From Akkermansiaceae bacterium (GTDB taxonomy: Bacteria; Verrucomicrobiota; Verrucomicrobiia; Verrucomicrobiales; Akkermansiaceae), in assembly GCA_011524615.1 (NCBI GenBank), contig WTJZ01000172.1:1-6557 (forward strand): 6,557 nt of DNA, in the 5' to 3' direction. The stretch's first letter is position 1, and the number at the start of each line of letters is the position of its first letter. Positions 5,746 through 6,557 of the stretch are shown piece by piece. The position numbers were made by a program, and so were the translations under genes. The notes beneath the pieces were generated by a model that ran no database searches, had not been told where the DNA came from, and saw only the letters and a program-made list of their open reading frames with translations.

Positions 5746-6414
5746 TTACGCCTCTCTGATTTCTTGTACGGCTGCGCCCATGTCCTCCGCATTGAAGGTA
5801 GAGGAGCCCGCAACGATGACATTAGCACCTGCTGCGTAGGCTTGAGGAGCAGTTTCCTTCTTTAGTCCGCCGTCCACCTCGATATGGTAGGAGAGTCCGT
5901 GTTGTTCACGGTATGCTTTTGCCTCTTCGATCTTAGGCATCACCTCTTGCATAAAGGCTTGTCCACCGAAGCCTGGGACTACGGTCATGCACAAGAGGAG
6001 GTCGATCTTATCTAAGAATGGTACGACCTCGCTGAATGGGGTGGCAGGGTTGAGAGCAAGGCCTACTTGGCATCCTGCTTCCTTAATACGTCCTAGTGTC
6101 TCTGCGACATCGTGATCAGCCTCTACATGAACTGTGATGAGGTCTGCTCCTGCTTCGACAAAGCGGGGAAGGTAGTGATCTGGTCGTGAGATCATAAGGT
6201 GCACGTCTAGGAAGATGTCATTCGTCTCGTGAATCGCATTGACCATCGCTGGGCCAAAGGAGATGTTGTCCACGAAGTGGCCGTCCATAACGTCAAGGTG
6301 GAGCCAGTCTGCACCAGCGCTAATAGCACGAGATACTTCTTCCTGTACTCGTGAGAAATCTGCAGCAAGGAGTGATGGCGCGATCACTCGATCTTGATAT
6401 GTTCTGTCTATCAT
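5746..6414 (-). CDS. rpe: Ribulose-phosphate 3-epimerase
   Basis: A cytoplasmic enzyme interconverting D-ribulose 5-phosphate and D-xylulose 5-phosphate in the pentose phosphate pathway. The 222-residue protein has the family's normal length and a full TIM-barrel motif set: APSLLAADF at 12-20 (Ser14), HLDVMDGHF at 39-47, DVHLM at 70-74, GLALNPATP at 118-126, MTVVPGFGGQ at 143-152 and VDGG at 180-183. The metal ligands His39, Asp41, His72 and Asp181 are all present. Most relatives read TVNPGFGGQ or TVEPGFGGQ, so the Val at position 146 is a mild variation. I chose the ATG at 6414 over the GTG at 6423. AGGTG at 6421-6425 is a Shine-Dalgarno six bases before that ATG, and the GTG is part of it. 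The gene is convergent with the PEP-CTERM gene, is single in this window, and has no copy of the bipartite element. Confidence 0.96.
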   Translation of the reverse strand: MIDRTYQDRVIAPSLLAADFSRVQEEVSRAISAGADWLHLDVMDGHFVDNISFGPAMVNAIHETNDIFLDVHLMISRPDHYLPRFVEAGADLITVHVEADHDVAETLGRIKEAGCQVGLALNPATPFSEVVPFLDKIDLLLCMTVVPGFGGQAFMQEVMPKIEEAKAYREQHGLSYHIEVDGGLKKETAPQAYAAGANVIVAGSSTFNAEDMGAAVQEIREA

Positions 6415-6420
6415 CAATTG

Positions 6421-6425
6421 CACCT
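6421..6425 (-). promoter_or_regulatory. Shine-Dalgarno sequence of rpe
   Basis: Read on the - strand this is AGGTG, followed by a six-base spacer and the ATG ending at 6414. It settles the rpe start in favour of ATG over the overlapping GTG. The other three genes here have no such site. Confidence 0.7.
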
Positions 6426-6466
6426 AAGCAAAAACTAGACCAAACCTCTAAGCCTTTTTTTGCGTC

Positions 6467-6472
6467 ATCATA
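6467..6472 (-). promoter_or_regulatory. Possible -10 box of rpe
   Basis: Read on the - strand this is TATGAT (five of six matches to TATAAT), 52 bases before the rpe start codon. No TTGACA-like hexamer lies 16-18 bp upstream; at 17 bp the bases are CCTCTC. The call therefore rests on one box only. The 17-bp interval contains the palindrome at 6478-6489. Confidence 0.3.
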
Positions 6473-6477
6473 TTTTT

Positions 6478-6489
6478 CACAGTACTGTG
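6478..6489. promoter_or_regulatory. 12-bp perfect palindrome upstream of rpe
   Basis: CACAGTACTGTG is its own reverse complement. It sits between the tandem repeat and the possible rpe -10 box, where an operator would be expected. No regulator is identified, and a loop-less 12-mer would work as a dimer-binding DNA site rather than an RNA hairpin. Confidence 0.4.
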
Positions 6490-6494
6490 GAGAG

Positions 6495-6557
6495 GAAAGT
6501 CTGAAAGTCTGAAAGTCTGAAAGTCTGAAAGTCTGAAAGTCTGAAAGTCTGAAAGTC
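6495..6557. repeat. 8-bp tandem repeat (GAAAGTCT)n, at least 7.9 copies
   Basis: Seven complete and one partial perfect GAAAGTCT units run to the window's edge, so the true copy number is unknown. The + strand reading contains TGA every 24 bases in each frame. The - strand reading is open in all three frames. It starts 81 bases upstream of the rpe start codon. Perfect short arrays of this type change length by replication slippage. Confidence 0.95.

Noticed and set aside
5616..5828. Open frame on the - strand across the shared terminator and the end of rpe
   Set aside because: It runs through a strong terminator hairpin, overlaps rpe in another frame and has no recognisable motif.
6495..6557. 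CRISPR array
   Set aside because: The units are 8 bp and directly adjacent, with no spacers; this is a simple tandem repeat.

Overview
The window looks like part of a Verrucomicrobiota chromosome, most likely from a marine or polysaccharide-degrading lineage. Two small secreted proteins end in the Pro-Glu-Pro, Leu/Gly-rich helix, Arg-rich tail typical of PEP-CTERM proteins in that phylum. The large gene is a modular exported esterase/sulfatase of the kind expanded in marine Verrucomicrobiota. The assignment rests on protein style only, because no rRNA or other phylogenetic marker is present.

Layout from left to right. Positions 1-33 hold the terminator of a gene lying outside the window. A large + strand gene follows (best start 180, end 3842). 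It encodes an exported protein with a carbohydrate-binding-like sandwich, an SGNH/SASA-type esterase, a second carbohydrate-binding-like sandwich and a complete type I sulfatase. It ends at a hairpin terminator. Two small monocistronic + strand genes (4036-4659 and 4955-5635) encode PEP-CTERM proteins, each followed by its own terminator. On the - strand, converging on the second PEP-CTERM gene and sharing a bidirectional terminator with it, lies rpe (ribulose-phosphate 3-epimerase). Upstream of rpe are a 12-bp perfect palindrome and an 8-bp tandem repeat of nearly eight copies that runs off the window.

The most interesting signal is regulatory. All three exported-protein genes, each with its own terminator, carry the same bipartite element upstream: G(T/A)GTCC, exactly 17 bp, then GCACACA, followed by a weaker YYWARG. 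The spacing is identical in all three copies, and the element is absent upstream of the housekeeping gene rpe. In the two PEP-CTERM genes it is followed by a leader hairpin with the same stem sequence (AGTAAG/CTTACT). The starts of all three genes lack a Shine-Dalgarno sequence, whereas rpe has one. I read this as a dedicated promoter or operator class for cell-surface proteins. It does not fit sigma-54 spacing in two of the three copies. The same element overlaps the most upstream possible start of the large gene (GTG at 129), which argues for the ATG at 180.

In function, the large enzyme probably removes ester groups (acyl and sulfate) from a decorated polysaccharide outside the cytoplasm. 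The PEP-CTERM proteins are likely sorted to the envelope or extracellular matrix by an exosortase encoded elsewhere. rpe is an unrelated pentose-phosphate gene.
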